DNA of 13,579 nucleotides from Paracoccaceae bacterium (GTDB lineage Bacteria; Pseudomonadota; Alphaproteobacteria; Rhodobacterales; Rhodobacteraceae), in contig JAESQH010000027.1 in NCBI GenBank assembly GCA_016765235.1, positions 37,330 to 50,908 on the forward strand, written 5' to 3'. The notes under the pieces are model-generated. The model had not been told where the DNA came from, ran no database searches, and was given only the letters and a program-made list of their open reading frames with translations. This document shows positions 1 to 6,900 of the stretch, piece by piece. Position numbers and translations under genes: made by a program. Every line of letters starts with the position of its first letter. The stretch's first letter is position 1.

Positions 1-830
1 CCCATAGGAACACCGAAACGTTGGGTGGTACCGATTGCAATATCAGCCCCCATCTCGCCCGGACTTTTCAGCAGGCAAAGCGCCAAAATATCGGCAGCCA
101 CAACCGCGATGGCTTTTTCCGCATGCAACGAGGCGATACACGGTGTGAAATCACGCACACGCCCATAAGTGCCCGGATATTGGAAGATCGCGCCGAAAAC
201 CAACGATGGGTCCATGTCTGTTTCGGGATCGGCAACGATAATTTCAATGCCCAACGGTTCCGCGCGGGTCTTGATCACATCAATCGTTTGTGGGTGGCAG
301 TTTTCATCAACGAAGAACGCATTTGCTTTGGATTTCGATGCCCGCTTCGCCATCGTCATCGCTTCAGCCGCCGCAGTTGCCTCGTCCAGCAAGGATGCGT
401 TGGCGATCTCAAGCCCCGTCAAATCCATAATCATCGTCTGGAAATTCAACAACGCCTCAAGTCGACCTTGTGCGATTTCCGGTTGGTAAGGTGTATAGGC
501 CGTATACCAAGCCGGATTTTCCAGAATGTTGCGCTGGATAACCGGCGGCGTCATCGTGCCATAATACCCTTGCCCGATCAGCGAGGTCAGAACCTTGTTC
601 TTATCGATCACTTCCCGCATGTGGTGCAGTACGTCACGTTCAGACATTGGCTCTTGCAGCTTCAGCTTACCTTTTTGCCGAATAGCGGAGGGTACAGTCT
701 GGTCGATCAACTCGTCCAGCGATCCAACCCCGATAACGTCCAGCATCTCCTGTATTTCGGGGTCGGATGGCCCGATGTGACGGCGATTGGCAAAATCATA
801 GGGCGTGTAGGGGGTCGGATCGAAAGACAT
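1..830 (-). CDS. gcvP: Glycine dehydrogenase (decarboxylating), P-protein, N-terminal part
   Basis: P-protein of the glycine cleavage system. It decarboxylates glycine with PLP and passes the aminomethyl group to the lipoyl arm of GcvH in the cytoplasm. About 276 N-terminal residues are in the window; the frame is open to position 1, so the C-terminal two thirds, including the PLP-binding lysine, lie outside. The opening resembles the family: MSFDPTPYTPYDFANRRHIG, then a GTMTPPVIQRNILENPAWYT stretch, then TPYQPEIAQGRLEALLNFQT and the DEATAAAEAM segment of the N-terminal GDC-P domain. The ATG at 830 is preceded by AAGGA and lies 12 bases after the gcvH stop, so it is the third gene of a gcvT-gcvH-gcvP operon. 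It is a single long P-protein type rather than the split gcvPA/gcvPB form, judging by the start of the N-terminal domain. The family assignment is firm. Confidence 0.96.
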   Translation of the reverse strand, partial: MSFDPTPYTPYDFANRRHIGPSDPEIQEMLDVIGVGSLDELIDQTVPSAIRQKGKLKLQEPMSERDVLHHMREVIDKNKVLTSLIGQGYYGTMTPPVIQRNILENPAWYTAYTPYQPEIAQGRLEALLNFQTMIMDLTGLEIANASLLDEATAAAEAMTMAKRASKSKANAFFVDENCHPQTIDVIKTRAEPLGIEIIVADPETDMDPSLVFGAIFQYPGTYGRVRDFTPCIASLHAEKAIAVVAADILALCLLKSPGEMGADIAIGTTQRFGVPM

Positions 831-842
831 GCGCGTATTCCT

Positions 843-1208
843 TTAAGCGATGAAGGCTTTGTAAGCAGTTTCGTCCATCAGCGCTTCGAGTTCGCTAACA
901 TCGGCAAGTTTGATCTTGTAGAACCAGGCGTTACCCTCTGGATCCTCGTTGACAGAACCGGGGTTGTCTTCCAGCGTGGTGTTGGCTTCGGTAATCTCGC
1001 CAGCCAGCGGGGCGTACAATTCAGACGCCGCCTTAACGCTTTCTACTACGCCGATTTCATCGTCTTTATCGAAGGTGTCGCCAGCTTCTTTCAGCTCAAC
1101 GAAAACCACTTCGCCCAGTGCTTCGGCTGCATGTTTGGTGATGCCCAATGTTGCGGTGTCACCGTCAACTTCAAGCCATTCATGTTCTTCGGAATAATAA
1201 GTCGTCAT
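843..1208 (-). CDS. gcvH: Glycine cleavage system H protein
   Basis: Lipoyl carrier protein of the glycine cleavage system. It shuttles the aminomethyl intermediate between GcvP and GcvT and is reoxidised by dihydrolipoamide dehydrogenase, which is not encoded here. It has 121 residues, close to the usual length of about 125-130. Visible signs are the HEWLEVDGDTATLGIT start, the EVVFVELKEAGD strand and the lipoylation site in the GVVESVKAASELYAP motif, with Lys59 as the expected lipoylated residue. The NPGSVNEDPEGNAWFYKI segment near the C-terminus is also typical. The ATG at 1208 has AGAGG seven bases upstream. It sits 14 bases after gcvT and 12 bases before gcvP, which fits one transcript. 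Confidence 0.98.
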   Translation of the reverse strand: MTTYYSEEHEWLEVDGDTATLGITKHAAEALGEVVFVELKEAGDTFDKDDEIGVVESVKAASELYAPLAGEITEANTTLEDNPGSVNEDPEGNAWFYKIKLADVSELEALMDETAYKAFIA

Positions 1209-1222
1209 GTCAAAACCTCTGG

Positions 1223-2314
1223 TTAGCGTTTGTAATTCTGCTGCACGAACGGCAGCTTGATGATAGTTGCGGGCATCGCTTTGCCACGAATAAGAAGGTT
1301 AACTTCCGTTCCCGGTTCAGCGAACTCCGCAGCAATATACCCCATTGAAACCGGACCGCCATAGGTAGGGCCGAATCCACCCGAAGAAATCGCGCCAATC
1401 AGGTTTCCGTCCTTGTCAGCCACCTCGACCCCGCGCCGCGCGGGCGCACGACCTTCAGGCTTGATACCAACCAATTTGCGGCTCGGGCCGTCTTTCAGTT
1501 CACGCTGAACACGTTCTGCCCCGGGGAAGCCACCTTCCTCGCGGCGGCGTTCCTGCATCGCCCAGTTCAAGTTCGCCTCAACTGGCGAGGTGCTGTTGTC
1601 GATGTCATTGCCATATAAACAAAGTCCGGCTTCAAGCCGCAGACTATCCCGTGCGCCCAAACCGGCCATTTCCAGATCGTCCTGTTTCAGGAATTCGCGG
1701 GTGATGTCGACAACTCGGTCTGTCGGAATCGAAATCTCGTATCCATCCTCGCCGGTATATCCAAGGCGTGAAATCCGGCATTCAGCGCCGAACAGGTCGG
1801 CCACGGTTGATTCCATGAATTTCAAATCCGCCGCAACAGGCGCGACCGCCGAAACGATAGTTTCGGCCGCCGGTCCCTGAATTGCGATCAACGCGCGGTC
1901 CAGTTCAATCACCTCGATACCATCCAGATTGGCGCGCATATGCCCGATATCCTGATCCCGCATCGAGGCGTTAACCACCACATAAAGGTAGTCACCTGCA
2001 TTCGACACGATCAAATCGTCCATTATTCCACCGTCAGGGTTGGTGAAAAACGTATACCGCGCTTTGCCAACAGGCAGCGTAGTAAAGGCCGACGGCGCAA
2101 TCGCCTCCAACTTTTCCGCAGCCCCTTCGCCGTGCAACTCCACCTGCCCCATGTGCGATACGTCAAACAACGCCGCTTTTTCGCGGCACTGCTTGTGTTC
2201 GCCGGCGACACCAAGGCCATAGTTTACAGGCATCATCCAGCCAGCAAAATCAACCATCTTGCCGCCAAGCTCTACATGCAGATCATAAAGAGGAGTTTTC
2301 TGTGGTTCAGTCAT
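1223..2314 (-). CDS. gcvT: Glycine cleavage system T protein (aminomethyltransferase)
   Basis: T-protein. It releases ammonia from the aminomethyl-lipoyl group on GcvH and makes 5,10-methylene-tetrahydrofolate. It has 363 residues from the chosen start, matching the usual length of about 365. Seen in order are the TPLYDLHVELGGKMVDFAGW opening, FDVSHMGQVELHG near 50-62, the DGGIMDDLIV folate-site motif with acidic residues at 99-100, GYTGEDGYE at 185-193, and NDIDNSTSPVEANLNWAM. The frame is open upstream to 2428. I chose the ATG at 2314 because homologues begin at the TPLYDLH region and a GGGGCGA stretch lies about 8 bases upstream. A second ATG at 2341, nine codons earlier with GGATAAAG before it, cannot be excluded. 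First gene of gcvTHP; the next gene outward, gcdH, is divergent. Confidence 0.97.
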   Translation of the reverse strand: MTEPQKTPLYDLHVELGGKMVDFAGWMMPVNYGLGVAGEHKQCREKAALFDVSHMGQVELHGEGAAEKLEAIAPSAFTTLPVGKARYTFFTNPDGGIMDDLIVSNAGDYLYVVVNASMRDQDIGHMRANLDGIEVIELDRALIAIQGPAAETIVSAVAPVAADLKFMESTVADLFGAECRISRLGYTGEDGYEISIPTDRVVDITREFLKQDDLEMAGLGARDSLRLEAGLCLYGNDIDNSTSPVEANLNWAMQERRREEGGFPGAERVQRELKDGPSRKLVGIKPEGRAPARRGVEVADKDGNLIGAISSGGFGPTYGGPVSMGYIAAEFAEPGTEVNLLIRGKAMPATIIKLPFVQQNYKR

Positions 2315-2363
2315 CGGTAAATTCGCCCCAAATTGAATCATCTTTATCCGTCTTAACAATAAA

Positions 2364-2379
2364 GTTTCCGATAGGAAAC
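2364..2379. promoter_or_regulatory. Inverted repeat GTTTCC-GATA-GGAAAC in the gcvT leader
   Basis: A 16-base inverted repeat with perfect 6-base arms and a 4-base centre, lying just downstream of the predicted gcvT transcription start and 50 bases before the gcvT ATG. It may be a DNA operator for a dimeric regulator or a small hairpin in the leader RNA. On the minus strand it is preceded by AAAAAGG and followed by TTTATTG, with no strong T-run, so it is not a convincing terminator. Confidence 0.45.
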
Positions 2380-2393
2380 CTTTTTCGGATGCG

Positions 2394-2422
2394 ATTGTAT
2401 ACATACGCGGCGTTTGCTTAAA
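2394..2422 (-). promoter_or_regulatory. Predicted sigma-70-type promoter of gcvTHP
   Basis: Reading the minus strand, TTTAAG (2422-2417) and TACAAT (2399-2394) are separated by 17 bases. The -10 element matches the consensus at 5 of 6 positions and the -35 at only 3 of 6. Transcription would begin near 2387 and give a leader of about 70 bases before the gcvT ATG at 2314. This was predicted by eye, and the weak -35 leaves it uncertain; a weak -35 would suit an activated promoter. Confidence 0.4.
2396..2403. promoter_or_regulatory. Palindrome TGTATACA overlapping the predicted gcvT -10
   Basis: A perfect 8-base palindrome, TGTATACA, set in ATTGTATACATAC. Its core resembles operators of FCD-type GntR regulators, which often look like TTGTATACAA. 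It overlaps the predicted -10 of gcvT, where a bound repressor would block transcription, and it also lies about 95 bases upstream of gcdH. No regulator gene is visible in the window, so the binding protein is unknown. Confidence 0.3.
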
Positions 2423-2495
2423 ACACACCTATTGCAGCGCAGCAAATTTCGAGCCAATATGAGCGCAAACTTGGCCACAAAATCAGGATTCTCCA

Positions 2496-3713
2496 ATGAC
2501 CAAAGCGCCCCTTAAAGCCAAAGAGCTACCCTCCTTGTCCAGCTTCAACTGGGAAGACCCGTTTTTGCTAGACGACCAATTATCAGACGAAGAACGCATG
2601 TTGCGCGACGCGGCCTCGGCTTACGCACAAGAAAAACTGGCCCCGCGCATCATTGAGGCCTACCGCGAGGAAAGTTTCGACCCCGGCATTTTCGCCGAAA
2701 TGGGCGAGATGGGATTGCTCGGCGTAACCATCCCCGAAGAATACGGCGGCATCGGTTCCAGCTACACCGCGTATGGCCTGATCGCCCGCGAGATTGAAAA
2801 AGTCGACAGCGGGTATCGTTCGATGATGTCGGTGCAATCGTCCTTGGTCATGTACCCGATCTACGCTTACGGATCAGAAGAACAGCGTATGAAATACTTG
2901 CCGAAACTGGCCACCGGCGAATGGATCGGCTGTTTTGGGTTGACCGAGCCTGACGCTGGTTCCGACCCTAACGGTATGAAAACCCGCGCCACGAAAGTGC
3001 AGGGAGGATACGTTCTGAACGGCTCCAAAATGTGGATATCGAATTCGCCAGCGGCGGACGTTATTGTTGTCTGGGCCAAATCGGACGCACACGACGGTAA
3101 AATTCGCGGGTTCGTTCTGGACAAAGGCACCAAAGGCCTGTCCTCCCCCAAAATCGGCGGGAAACTGTCGCTTCGTGCCTCCATCACCGGTGAAATCGTT
3201 ATGGAAAATGTCGAAATCCCCGAAGACGCAATTCTGCCCGATGTTGAAGGCCTGAAAGGCCCGTTCGGCTGCCTGAACCGCGCCCGTTACGGTATCAGTT
3301 GGGGGGCGCTGGGCGCGGCTGAATTCTGTTGGCGTGCAGCATTGCAATACGGCCTTGATCGCAAGCAATTCGGCAAACCACTGGCGCAAACACAGCTGTT
3401 CCAAAAGAAACTCGCCGACATGCAAACCGAAATCGCGCTTGGCCTGCAAGCCAGCCTCCGCGTCGGTCGCTTGATGGACGAGGGCCGTGCCGCGCCCGAG
3501 ATGATCTCCATCGTTAAACGCAACAATTGCGGTAAGGCATTGGACATTGCGCGGATGTCGCGAGACATGCACGGCGGCAACGGTATTTCCGAGGATTTCC
3601 ATATCATGCGCCATATGATGAACTTGGAGACCGTAAACACCTACGAAGGTACACACGACGTCCACGCCCTAATCCTGGGCCGTGCCCAAACCGGCCTTCA
3701 GGCGTTTTTCTGA
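2496..3713 (+). CDS. gcdH: Glutaryl-CoA dehydrogenase
   Basis: FAD-dependent acyl-CoA dehydrogenase that oxidises and decarboxylates glutaryl-CoA to crotonyl-CoA in lysine, tryptophan and some aromatic breakdown; electrons go to ETF. It has 405 residues, the normal bacterial length. Features specific to GCDH rather than general acyl-CoA dehydrogenases are the VDSGYRSMMSVQSSLVMYPI segment, with Arg108 matching the arginine that binds the substrate carboxylate in the human enzyme, and NTYEGTHDVHALILGRA near the C-terminus, with Glu384 as the catalytic base. FGLTEPDAGSDPNGMKTRA (147-165) and YVLNGSKMWISNSP (172-185) are the FAD and substrate motifs, and RNNCGKALDIAR is also conserved. The ATG has AGGA seven bases upstream. 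The gene is divergent from gcvT and its stop overlaps the start of the next gene by one base, so the two are probably translationally coupled. Confidence 0.97.
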   Translation: MTKAPLKAKELPSLSSFNWEDPFLLDDQLSDEERMLRDAASAYAQEKLAPRIIEAYREESFDPGIFAEMGEMGLLGVTIPEEYGGIGSSYTAYGLIAREIEKVDSGYRSMMSVQSSLVMYPIYAYGSEEQRMKYLPKLATGEWIGCFGLTEPDAGSDPNGMKTRATKVQGGYVLNGSKMWISNSPAADVIVVWAKSDAHDGKIRGFVLDKGTKGLSSPKIGGKLSLRASITGEIVMENVEIPEDAILPDVEGLKGPFGCLNRARYGISWGALGAAEFCWRAALQYGLDRKQFGKPLAQTQLFQKKLADMQTEIALGLQASLRVGRLMDEGRAAPEMISIVKRNNCGKALDIARMSRDMHGGNGISEDFHIMRHMMNLETVNTYEGTHDVHALILGRAQTGLQAFF

Positions 3714-4942
3714 TGCGCCAAAGGGCGGTTGCGCTGTTTCAGGCGGCGGTGAAAGCTGCGGACCCCGCACTGGCGCTCCGCCCGCATTTGGCCGAATTGC
3801 CCACAATAGCTGGGCGATACGTCCTGATCAGCATCGGCAAAGCCGCCTGCGCGATGATGGAGGAAGCGATCGCCAATCTGCCAAAAGACGCAAGGTTCGA
3901 GGCGATCGCGGTCACGAATACCGAGAACGCTCGCGATATTAAACGTTGCGTTGTCATGGCGGCGGGGCATCCAGTGCCGGATGAAAACGGGCAAGCCGCG
4001 GGGCTAGCGGTGATTGATTTGCTGAAAACGACAAACGTTGACGATGTGGTTTTGGCATTGATAAGCGGTGGCGGTTCGGCCCTTCTGCCTGCGCCCATTG
4101 AAGGCGTCAGCCTCGCCGATAAAGCCGAGGTCAGCCGAATTCTGCTTGGCGCAGGTGTGGACATCACCGAAATGAACATGGTGCGCCAACAATTGTCGCG
4201 CCTTAAAGGGGGCGGCATGGCCCGTCTTGCCAGCCCTGCCAAGTTGCATGGATATATCCTGTCCGACGTGATCGGCGATGATCTTCGTGTTATTGCCAGC
4301 GGCCCGACAGTGGCCCCGATTGCTTCGCGGTCCGCGGCGCGGGAGTTGTTAACAAACCTTAACGTGATCGATCAAATGCCGACATCCGTCCAAGATGCCC
4401 TAAAGGTTAACGAACCTGAAACGGCACCGGTTCATTCGCAAAATACCCTCATCGGTTCGAACAGCCACAGCTTACACGCAATGCTCGCGGCCTCGAGCGA
4501 CGGGGTAATCGTTAGCGATTCCTTAACCGGAGATGTTGAAGAAGCTGCGAACTTCATCCTACAATCCGCCCTCCAAAACCCGTCGAAAACATTGATATTT
4601 GGCGGCGAAACCACCGTGACAATCCTTGGGAATGGTAAAGGTGGTCGCAATCAGGAACTTGCCTTGCGCGTGGCGATGCTGGCCGAAAAAGCAGACCTTG
4701 GCGAATGGGTGTTCCTAAGCGGTGGCACGGATGGGCGCGATGGCCCGACTGACGCAGCGGGTGGGATTATCGATAAACACACCGTGCAACGCATCCGCGA
4801 CGCTGGTGAAAGCCTTGAAGCGTTATTGGCGAACAACGACAGCTACGTCGCCCTGCAAGCCGCCGGAGATTTGCTAATAACCGGCGCGACGGGCACTAAC
4901 GTTGCTGATGTGCAGGTGTTTTTGTGGGCTACTAAAGAATAA
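3713..4942 (+). CDS. Glycerate 2-kinase, MOFRL family (GckA/TtuD type, often labelled hydroxypyruvate reductase)
   Basis: Predicted cytoplasmic kinase that phosphorylates D-glycerate, probably to 2-phosphoglycerate. Family members were long annotated as hydroxypyruvate reductase (TtuD). It has 409 residues, usual for the family. The N-terminal glycerate-kinase domain shows GKAACAMM (42-49), AGHPVPDENG (84-93), SGGGSALLPAP (118-128), the VRQQLSRLKGGGMARLA stretch and SDVIGDD (184-190). The C-terminal MOFRL domain shows GGETTVTILGNGKGGRNQE and SGGTDGRDGPTDAAGG (336-351). The ATG is fused to the gcdH stop as TGATG. This fits translational coupling, and no better start lies nearby. Its product would return glycerate from serine or glyoxylate metabolism to glycolysis, which fits loosely with the nearby gcv genes but not obviously with gcdH. 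The 3' end overlaps the decayed minus-strand gene by 11 bases. Confidence 0.9.
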   Translation: MRQRAVALFQAAVKAADPALALRPHLAELPTIAGRYVLISIGKAACAMMEEAIANLPKDARFEAIAVTNTENARDIKRCVVMAAGHPVPDENGQAAGLAVIDLLKTTNVDDVVLALISGGGSALLPAPIEGVSLADKAEVSRILLGAGVDITEMNMVRQQLSRLKGGGMARLASPAKLHGYILSDVIGDDLRVIASGPTVAPIASRSAARELLTNLNVIDQMPTSVQDALKVNEPETAPVHSQNTLIGSNSHSLHAMLAASSDGVIVSDSLTGDVEEAANFILQSALQNPSKTLIFGGETTVTILGNGKGGRNQELALRVAMLAEKADLGEWVFLSGGTDGRDGPTDAAGGIIDKHTVQRIRDAGESLEALLANNDSYVALQAAGDLLITGATGTNVADVQVFLWATKE

Positions 4943-5558
4943 GGCGGACTTTTTCGGGCTGTAGGCAAATCTCGTAAGTACAAACCTGAATCATTCACAC
5001 GGCAACGGCTGGAACCGTGTCGGGAATTGCCGCGAGCAATTCCAGCTCTCCTTCGTATAACGCCAAAGATTTAAGCATCGAATTAGGGCAACCAAATGCC
5101 GCAATCGGCACGCCGCCAACGGTCAAATCGGTCGGGACAGAAAAATCCTCCAACGGTTCGCATGCGTTCACATGCCAGCCGTCTTTCACCTTGATCTGCA
5201 ATGTAATCGTATCTGCTTCCCGATCAATATCTGCCGCCACCTGCGCGTCCCCACTGGAAACCGAGCGCACATTTCCCGTGCCCCCCACCACTTCAGGCGA
5301 CAAATCTTTGGCGGCGGCTGAACCGTGTATGTAATCGCGGATTAACCCGCTTAATTCTGATGCATCGGCACTCAGGGTTACTCGATCTGCCTGCAAAGAG
5401 TCGTTGATTTGAGGCCGTATCGACAGGAATGTATTGGGCGGAAAATATGTGCCGGCATAAATCGGGTCTGCATTAATGGCCAGCAACGGGGCCCTCTGAA
5501 AGCCCTCCAGTTGGGCTTGGTCTTGCCTGCGGCGGCGGTTGCACAAATTGTTAACCAT
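4932..5558 (-). pseudogene. Remnant of a DUF255/YyaL-type thioredoxin-domain protein
   Basis: The open part (5558-4995, 187 codons) joins two pieces that are normally far apart. Residues 24-80 resemble the end of the thioredoxin-like domain of the YyaL/spermatogenesis-associated-20 family: a PLLAINADPIYAGTYFPP motif followed by QINDSLQADRVTLSADASEL. Residues 105-187 resemble a C-terminal DsbD-N-like beta domain (KVKDGWHVNACEPLEDFSVP, then a SLALYEGELEL strand). The N-terminal CxxC region and the large helical barrel between the two pieces, normally several hundred residues, are absent. The frame hits TGA at 4997-4995 but continues for 20 codons with a matching CTYEICLQPEKV tail to a TAG at 4934-4932. 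The ATG at 5558 has no good ribosome site, and I found no family-like sequence upstream. The remnant is convergent with the glycerate kinase gene, overlapping its end by 11 bases. Family assignment rests on motif memory alone. Confidence 0.65.
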
Positions 5559-5879
5559 TTGCGTGTATAAGATTCTGTACTGAGCGAGGTGGGGCTAATA
5601 ACCCGCAGGTTTATCGCGCTAAAGCATTTTATATCGTTGCAGTTTTTCGCAACACGGAGACCCTAAGCCGTCCATTCGTTGCACCGGCTTTCAACCGGTT
5701 ATGTCAGCAACAGCTTGGGGATGGGATTTTAGTGCGATACGCCTAACCTCGACCAAAACAGGGTGGTTTTTAAACCGGATTGCCCGAAATCATGGCGCAA
5801 GCGGCCTTTCCGAGACATTTTAACATTTAGGCGCGGGTTTCACCCGAACGCCGGTTTTCGCACGCGTAGGGTGGGTGAT
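5559..5879. other. Non-coding region with several inverted repeats
   Basis: This 321-base gap lies between the DUF255 remnant and gshB. I see no tRNA, no CRISPR and no convincing gene in any frame. Minus-strand frames show no trace of the missing DUF255 N-terminus. It holds several small inverted repeats: ACCGG/CCGGT at 5683-5699, GGTTT/AAACC at 5765-5776, a bulged hairpin at 5830-5852 and a long palindrome from 5870 into the gshB stop. A 68-codon plus-strand frame at 5763-5969 is mostly repeat sequence and the antisense of gshB, so I do not call it a gene. Confidence 0.6.
5830..5852. repeat. Bulged hairpin downstream of gshB
   Basis: GGCG-CGGGT-TTC-ACCCG-AA-CGCC on the plus strand: a 9-base-pair stem with a 3-base loop and a 2-base bulge. 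It lies about 30 bases beyond the gshB stop and next to the palindrome at 5870-5888, so the two form a pair of tandem hairpins like a REP-type element. It may end or protect the rsmI-yraN-gshB transcript. On the minus strand only TAAATGTTAAAA follows, so it is not a textbook Rho-independent terminator. Confidence 0.45.
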
Positions 5880-5888
5880 TCACCCACC
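5870..5888. repeat. Near-perfect palindrome covering the gshB stop codon (REP-like)
   Basis: GGTGGGTGA-T-TCACCCACC: two 9-base arms around a single central T. As RNA it would form an 8-base-pair stem with an ATT loop. It is preceded by CGTAG, giving the GTAGGGTGGGT...ACCCACC form that recurs as a dispersed palindrome in many bacterial genomes. Its gshB-side arm supplies the last two glycine codons and the TGA of gshB. Only one copy is visible in this window, so the dispersed-repeat idea is inference. Confidence 0.5.
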
Positions 5889-6842
5889 TTCCCGCCGCCA
5901 CCCCGAAATCCGCCCCTCAACCGCCTCCCAAATCATCGCGGAAACGTTGATCCCGTCAAACCGGTCTAATTCCATAATCCCCGTGGGCGAGGTCACGTTG
6001 ATTTCCGTCAAATTGCCGCCGATCACGTCAATTCCGACGAAAATCTGACCCTTTTCGCGCAACAACGGCCCGATGCGTTCGCAAATCTCCAGATCGCGTG
6101 CGGTCATCTCGACTTTCTCGGGCCGCCCGCCGACGTGCATATTCGAGCGGACCTCGCCCTTGGCTGGTACACGGTTAATCGCGCCAACCGCGACCCCGTC
6201 AATCAGGATCACCCGCTTGTCGCCCGCCGCCACATCAGGCAGGAATTTCTGGGCAATTAGCGGCTCGTTATTGATGCCCGTGAACAGTTCGTGCAGCGAG
6301 GTCAGGTTGCGGTCATCGGGTGTCAGGCGAAACACACCTGCCCCGCCGTTGCCATATAAAGGCTTTAGGATGATGTCGCCGTGCTTGTCTTTGAACGCTT
6401 TCAAAGTCTCGATATCGCGCGCGATTGTGGTTGGCGGCGTCAGGTCCGGAAATTCCAGCACCAGCAGTTTTTCGGGGTAGTTTCGCACCCAGAACGGGTC
6501 GTTCACCACCAGTGTTTTCGGGTGAATCATTTCTAGAATATGAGTGCTGGTGATATAGCCCATGTCGAACGGCGGGTCCTGGCGCAGCCAGACGACATCC
6601 CAATCGGATAGGTCAATCTCCTGCTCCTCACCCAGTGTGAAGTGGTTGCCTTTCTCGCGACGCACGGTCAGGGGGAAGCCCCGCGCGGTGACGCGTCCTT
6701 CCTGATAGGCCAGCTTGTCGGGGGTGTAGTAGAACAGTTCATGCCCACGCGTCTGCGCTTCTTCGGCAATACGGAACGTGCTGTCCCCGTCGATGTTCAC
6801 ATCTTCAATCGGGTCCATCTGGAAGGCGATTTTCAAGGGCAT
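5880..6842 (-). CDS. gshB: Glutathione synthetase
   Basis: ATP-grasp ligase that joins gamma-glutamylcysteine and glycine to make glutathione in the cytoplasm. It has 320 residues; the E. coli enzyme has 316. The N-terminal domain begins MPLKIAFQMDPIEDVNIDGD and includes WLRQDPPFDMGYI near 85-97 and VNDPFWVRNYPEKLL near 113-127. The ATP-grasp part shows DIILKPLYGNGGAGVFRL (156-173), the Arg210 and Asp215 region, and the C-terminal TEINVTSPTGIMELDR motif. The frame is open upstream to 6971, but those codons overlap the end of yraN and lack homology. The ATG at 6842 has AAAGGA upstream and matches the family start. Last gene of an rsmI-yraN-gshB run, 58 bases after the natural yraN end. Its last codons and stop lie inside a palindrome. 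Confidence 0.97.
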   Translation of the reverse strand: MPLKIAFQMDPIEDVNIDGDSTFRIAEEAQTRGHELFYYTPDKLAYQEGRVTARGFPLTVRREKGNHFTLGEEQEIDLSDWDVVWLRQDPPFDMGYITSTHILEMIHPKTLVVNDPFWVRNYPEKLLVLEFPDLTPPTTIARDIETLKAFKDKHGDIILKPLYGNGGAGVFRLTPDDRNLTSLHELFTGINNEPLIAQKFLPDVAAGDKRVILIDGVAVGAINRVPAKGEVRSNMHVGGRPEKVEMTARDLEICERIGPLLREKGQIFVGIDVIGGNLTEINVTSPTGIMELDRFDGINVSAMIWEAVEGRISGWRREGG

Positions 6843-6900
6843 GGGCGAATTCCTTTGTTGTTTGTAACTGACTTGGACCACGCGCGGGCGGGTTTCAACC

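Noticed and set aside
21..1226. A 401-codon plus-strand frame opposite gcvP and gcvH
   Set aside because: It spans two well-identified genes and the gap between them, and its product looks like an antisense translation without recognisable domains.
2364..2379. The gcvT-leader inverted repeat as an intrinsic terminator or attenuator
   Set aside because: The stem is only 6 pairs and is followed by TTTATTG rather than a T-run, so an operator or a plain leader hairpin is more likely.
2315..2495. Possible glycine riboswitch upstream of gcvT
   Set aside because: I looked on the minus strand for the conserved purine-rich aptamer cores and found none; only short palindromes are present.
5763..5969. 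A 68-codon plus-strand frame with a RRVGDSPT segment
   Set aside because: That segment is a translation of the palindrome at 5870-5888, and the rest is antisense to gshB. No ribosome site is seen.
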